From assembly GCA_024336345.1 (NCBI GenBank), contig JANFOG010000004.1:3899718-3963717 (forward strand): a stretch of DNA of 64,000 nucleotides, in the 5' to 3' direction. The notes below the pieces were generated by a model that saw nothing but the letters and a program-made list of their open reading frames with translations, was not told the DNA's origin and searched no databases. Shown here in pieces: positions 59,489 through 64,000 of this stretch. Every line of letters starts with the position of its first letter. Positions within the stretch are counted from its first letter, which is position 1. The stretch comes from Mariannaea sp. PMI_226. Lineage: Eukaryota; Ascomycota; Sordariomycetes; Hypocreales; Nectriaceae. A program made the position numbers and the translations under genes.

Positions 59489-60788
59489 TCATCGAGTAGC
59501 GTCTGTAATTATTGAAGTTTCGGCCGATTGCTGCTTTGGCTGCTTATTAGATCGTTTCCGGCCAGGTTGAATAGAGCGGTAGAGGATAAGATTGAGGAGT
59601 GGCCTAAGTACAGGAAGGCAGGCTGCGAGTGTAAGCAGGGAGAGCCCTTGTGTTAGAACATAATTAGAGTTCACTTTTTGCGCGCAGGTAGAGATTTACA
59701 TACCACAAAAAGTTGCGATATTTCCTTCAACAACAGTCCATATTACGTTATTAACAAAGCTCCAAGTCAGGTCAGGAGCATCGAGATTGACGCCAAGTAA
59801 GTAAATGAAGCGGATGATAGACGTAGCTGTAAGACTGGCAACAAGATATCAGCTGCTTTAATAAGAAGATTTAGATAATAAAGAAAGTCCTTACAATAAT
59901 CCAAGAGTGAATATAATGGTAAGACTGACTTTTTGTGATGTTCGCAAGTGTAGCTTCCAGATATAAGGCAGGGGCAGTACTATTATGAAGATATCCAACA
60001 CAATATTGGGAATGGCAATTCCATAGAAGAAAGCTCTTAGGTTAACGCCGCAGGAGTATTCGGGTGATTGAATCGGGTTGATAGGATCGAAACGTTCCCA
60101 GAATGCTCTCAATGGAATGCACTGCGTGAAAGTGACAACCAGCTTAGCGAGTGTTAGCACACGCAGGATTTAATCTGTCTAACCCATCCAGATGCAACTT
60201 ACGACAGAAATCCCCCACGTAATAACGCTAATCCCAAGGACCCCAGCCAGGATCTTCATAGAGTGGTAGACGAAGAATATGCGGCAGTAGAGGGCAAGCA
60301 GGGATAACTTCACGAATACTATAGTCAAAGTGTAAGTGATCTCGCCAGCAAACACCCCTATCGCGAGGGACCTAATTGCATCTGGCGGAAGGGCCCAAAC
60401 ATGCTTTCCCAAGCCGATGTGAATAACTGTCACTAGAAAATTAGTTCGGTCGGTCAAGCTCATAGAGCCTCTCTGAGGTGCAATGGCTTGGGAACAAACA
60501 ATAAACGGCGACGAGAAAGGTTGAGCCTCCTGAGAAGAGCTTCTTGTCGTCAGATTCTTGTACCGGGCGCGGAGAAATTTATACGAAAATCGACGGTGCA
60601 TTACTCACGAGGGAGACAATGATGAGCCAATCATCGAGGACCAATTGGTGCCCAGTCAATCTTCTCGATACTATTCGAGCGATGACAGTGATAACAGCCA
60701 GACCCCAAGTAATTGACGCCGCACAAACGAGGTTCGTACTTCTGTCTTCTGTGAGATCCAAGCCGTCCGGCTGAGGTGGCAATGCCAT
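59489..60788 (-). CDS. SAT4/rhodopsin-domain integral membrane protein
   Basis: Five exons proposed: 60788-60609, 60529-60203, 60142-59895, 59834-59704, 59622-59489 (339 residues). Introns 2-4 have good signals (GTAAGT, GTAAGG, GTATGT; 60, 60 and 81 bp). Intron 1 (79 bp, GTGAGT...CTGAC...CTCAG) is less sure, and exon 2 may hide another. Motifs of the fungal rhodopsin-like (Rhodopsin_f, seven-span) family: ITWGLAVITVIARIVSRRLT, LDDWLIIVSL, GLGKHVWALPPD, LSLLALYCRIFF, QCIPLRAFWERFDP with a CG later, AIPNIVLDIFIIVLPLPYIW, LDAPDLTWSFVNNVIWTVVE and CACLPVLRPLLNLI. Function in this family is mostly unknown; some members are linked to effector perception. No nonsense lesion in the chosen model. Confidence 0.78.
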
Positions 60789-61870
60789 GGCCAGTACAGC
60801 CCAGATGCTCGATTTCTTGACATGTAAGGAAGCTGGATCGGTTCGCTGGCGAGAGCAAACCCAATTGGGCGAGTACTCATCTTGAGGCATCCTTTTACGT
60901 TCGGTTGTTAAAATTTATGATAAGTCGGAAGGTTTATAATTAAGAACATTGATTCCTCAAATCTCTCTCTCAGCTAAGAACGTGGAGACGATGGGATAAA
61001 GATGCGTCATTGAACCATGACTTTTAAAGTTTGATCTATCTAAACTTTCGTTCTGTCAGCAGACTACATTTGGGGAACGCTGAGCGGCCTGATGATATCA
61101 ACACATCTCAGTTCTACATGATTCTAAATACTGAGTGGCGGAGTAGACAGAATTGATCTCTATTCTGGCGACTGCTCATTCCAGATGGAGAATATCAAGG
61201 CAGTGTGCCTCAGCATTCCTGTGAACAAACATGAAGGATCGCGTGTCATTTGCGACGACCACATACTGGTACCCATTCTTCTTCTCATATCCAAAATAAA
61301 ACTAGTCCCCTAACATGAGAACTTTAAAATAATTATTTTGGCAAGTCAGATAAGTGAGAGTCAGATCGCCATGTGGTTAGCGTACTTCTCGGGGCGGTAT
61401 GATGGCACATAAATCTTACCGCCTCCTAGCATATAGAGTATGGCGACCTTTCAGTGAAAGGTCATACCCTGGCTAAGGTTAAGGGGTACCTCGCACAGCA
61501 AAATTTGCGGGGGAAATGACATGGCTTGGTGGCTTGTTTCAATGTTAGGTAAAGTGAAAGGTGATTTCAGTGAAAGGGAAAAAGCTGATTGGTGTAGGAG
61601 AATAATAGTGGAGTCAGAAGTTGGCGAGGGAAAAAGCAAAATAGCTATGATTATGATTACAGTACATTTCGGTATTCAAAAGGAGGCAGGTATAAATAAA
61701 TAGATGAAAGAAATAGATAGATAGATAGATAGATGGATATTCCAATAGAGGTATACCCTTCTTCCCCCTCTTCCCTTAATACATCCATCTCCCAGACTAT
61801 ACAGCAGCAATCCCTCTAATGCTCATATATATATATATATATGTATGTATATATATCAATAACTGATAAT
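60789..61870. other. Divergent intergenic region with microsatellites
   Basis: Upstream of both the rhodopsin-domain gene and the OrsD-type gene. Contains ATAG/GATA repeats at 61713-61736 and an AT/GTAT tract at 61826-61856 next to the OrsD-type start. No gene recognised. Confidence 0.55.
61826..61856. repeat. AT/GTAT microsatellite
   Basis: Alternating AT dinucleotides with two GTAT units, 15 bp before the OrsD-type ATG. Confidence 0.85.
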
Positions 61871-64000
61871 ATGGGGTTAGATACTCTCCGCTACAATGCT
61901 GGCCACAAGGTTGTGGTCTGCCGCGCTTGTGGGACTTGTCTGATCCCAAAAGTATCCAGTTGGAAGAGTCACCTACGGGCCGAACCGCATCGAATGGTGG
62001 GGAATGAGCTAAAGTTGACAATTGAGGCCTTACTGAGCTATGACCTACGCCCAGTCGAAGAGCTGCGGCAATGGCGGCCAGATAGGACACAGCCCTGCCG
62101 GCCGATCGAGGATCTTGCTGTATTTAATGGCTACTATTGCACACACAACGGCTGCGACTACTGCACACGGAGGATCGACAAGATGTATCAGCACATGCCA
62201 GTACATGACAGGAAAGCCTCACAGCATCGGGAATCGGCCCCATTCTGGCGTAACTGCAGGCTTCAGACATACTTTACAGCAAAGGGTCGCATCGACTACT
62301 TCATTGTCAACGAGCCCTCTCCGCCGTCATCATCCACAGGTGATGATGATGCGGCAGTTATCAGGCTTTCCACACTACCATCGAAAGAGGAGGGGAATCT
62401 ATTCAAGGAGTTAAGGGCAGATCAGCACACAGCATCCCGTGAGCTCGACAAGCAAGCTGGAATTGTGCAAGATGTTGAGGAATCCCGCGCCGATCGTGTC
62501 CCCTGGCTCATTTATACAGGCTTCCCCACTCACACACGCGGACTTCCGGATGCCGAGATCGAGTCATCGTACGCACTACCACCGCAGAAAGTGCTGGGCG
62601 GGCAGGGTGAGGTGGCGGATGAAGATTCGGACCTCATCCGCATCCTTTCTGCAACTGAGGCCGTACTTAGGGACGCTTATAGGGTCTGTAATGATAGGCT
62701 ACCCGACCGGAAAATGACGCAGCAACGGGCCAAGGTGCTAAATAACTTTTCTGCCGGCATCACCAATAACGGGAGGGCTCCCGGATTCCGCAGCTACAAG
62801 AAGGAATCGACACTAACGACTTATTTCAGAAAGTTCAAGCAGCTCTTTGTATATTACTACCGAGTTGTATTTCTTGATGATGGCCACTTTACTAGGGAGA
62901 AAGAAGACCAGATTGTACCGCAGGATATTATCGAACCAACAAGCCAGCAACAAAAGGCCATGCAGAAGATCATTAATGCTCTACGAGAGCAGGATGAGAG
63001 AGGACAGAAACAATTAGCCAATGATGATGATGATGATGATGATAATAATAATGAAGAAGGTGAAGACGAGCTTCAAGTAAGACTGAAGCGTGCCATTCGC
63101 GAGTTTTACTTGGCCCTTATATGTCAGACTGTCGGGAGCGTACCGTTCCGATCCCCAGTACTAAGCTTCTGCGCAATGCTCAGTCGAAAAGTTTTCAAAC
63201 GAGACGGCGCCAAAGCCGAGAGCGATGGTAGAGGAAAGGGCCAAGCGCTCAAGCAGGGCGTGTGGCATGAGCCGGGGAACTTCAACAGCAACTTGTCTGC
63301 GCTTACCTGGACTGCCCAACTCATCCTTTTCGACTTTGTTTGCTTCCATAAGCAGGATGATGAGTACGGAATCCCCAAGCTCCTGGAGGACTTCTGCAGC
63401 AAATACTTCCAGCAGCTTGCCGAAACGCCATTCGGTCACATCCTACAGTGGAGGCTCTACTTGTTTGTTGTCTCCAGGAACGTGCTTGCCAAGAACCAAG
63501 CACGCTGGTCTCTTGATGGTCAGACGATCGATTACCTAGGAATCAAGCTGCACATGGAACAGGTCTCGCAGCTAGTTGCATCAGAGTTCCGCCGGGCACA
63601 CTCTCTTCTGTACGACGAGCTGTTGTTTGGTGCCAAGGACATCGCTCCAGTCGAGGCATGGAGACTACATGACGATCTCGACCTGGACGACTATGGCGGT
63701 TCGTGGCTGACGGACGAAAGGAACGCCGAGATACTAAACGGATCACAGCAAGCCCTTCTGAGGCATATAGAAGGGAATGCAGATTTACGGACGAACATTC
63801 GTGTGGACTGATCAAGGCGCGGGAAATGTCTTTGCCCCAAGGCGATGGCCATCTATGAAGCACACGTGCAGCAGTTCCTGAGAGTGCTGGCGGTGCTCAT
63901 GCATGTTCCCCCCGGGCCTCCATTGCGAGCTCCGGAGCTACTTTCTATCACATATGCAAACACAGGTCGCCACCGGAGCGTGATGATATGGGAGAAGCTG
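61871..64000 (+). CDS. Long OrsD-type (DUF3505) zinc-finger protein, with in-frame TGA, runs off right edge
   Basis: The ATG at 61871 opens 646 codons to TGA at 63809-63811; the same frame then stays open to the window end. The N-terminus LRYNAGHKVVVCRACGTCLI then SWKSHLRAEPHRM is a C-x2-C-x13-H-x5-H finger as in OrsD, and CTHNGCDYCTRRIDKMYQH is a second finger about 70 residues later. An acidic run (GATGAT repeats, D8N3) lies near 63030. Past the stop, AIYEAHVQQFLRVLAVLMHV and APELLSITYANTGRHRSVMI match, from memory, large subtelomere-type fungal proteins that can end in a helicase domain. CGA to TGA is the simplest cause of the stop. A 41-bp intron here would break the frame. Role unknown. 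Confidence 0.68.

Noticed and set aside
63801..63841. 41-bp intron that would remove the TGA of the OrsD-type gene
   Set aside because: Too short and it shifts the frame to an early stop, whereas the original frame continues open after the TGA.

Overview
The window is nuclear DNA of a filamentous ascomycete (Pezizomycotina; Eurotiales-like is my guess, not shown). The reasons are short 47-136 bp introns with GTRNGT donors and CTAAC/CTGAC branch sites, Zn2Cys6 and bZIP regulators, a SAT4-type rhodopsin-domain protein, Tad-type LINEs and a Hop-type MULE whose stop codons look like C-to-T/G-to-A decay (RIP-like). Gene density is low and about half of the recognisable genes are broken, which fits an accessory or subtelomeric compartment.

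Layout. 1-11.7 kb: NmrA-like start (edge), isocitrate lyase/PEP-mutase-like enzyme, DHA1 MFS exporter, bZIP regulator, monocarboxylate-type MFS, SnoaL-like protein. 11.76-15.68 kb: complete but dead MULE with 110-bp inverted repeats and a perfect 9-bp target duplication, 128 bp upstream of the SnoaL-like gene. 16-21.4 kb: ankyrin scrap, broken medium-chain reductase, intact Zn2Cys6 factor, intact PhyH-type dioxygenase. 22-31 kb: gene graveyard (gamma-glutamylcyclotransferase-like, GH64 glucanase, unknown family, nucleoside-phosphorylase/zinc-finger and OrsD-type scraps) around one intact single-span membrane protein. 31-40.4 kb: divergent arylsulfatase/sugar-transporter pair, chitin-binding protein with a nonsense codon, zinc alcohol dehydrogenase. 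41.6-47.4 kb: decayed unknown gene, flavodoxin-type protein, AT-rich DNA with an 82-bp MULE-derived MITE, phosphorylase and RTA1 scraps, broken SDR gene. 47.4-55.2 kb: two head-to-head Tad LINEs; the first has a perfect 12-bp target duplication and sits at the start of the SDR gene. 55.7-64 kb: zinc-cluster remnant, OrsD-type finger scrap, rhodopsin-domain membrane protein, and a long OrsD-type protein running off the right edge with an in-frame TGA.

How it fits together. SnoaL-like protein, PhyH dioxygenase, Zn2Cys6 and bZIP regulators, oxidoreductases and MFS transporters within 20 kb resemble tailoring parts of a secondary-metabolite locus, but no backbone synthase is present; this is a hypothesis. 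The sulfatase and sugar transporter share one 704-bp promoter and probably form a sulfated-sugar utilisation pair. Three OrsD-type zinc-finger pieces, two phosphorylase-domain pieces and an ankyrin piece suggest repeated gain and decay of NLR-like and subtelomere-type genes. Exon coordinates were worked out by hand from splice signals and frame closure; family names rest on motif recognition, not database searches.
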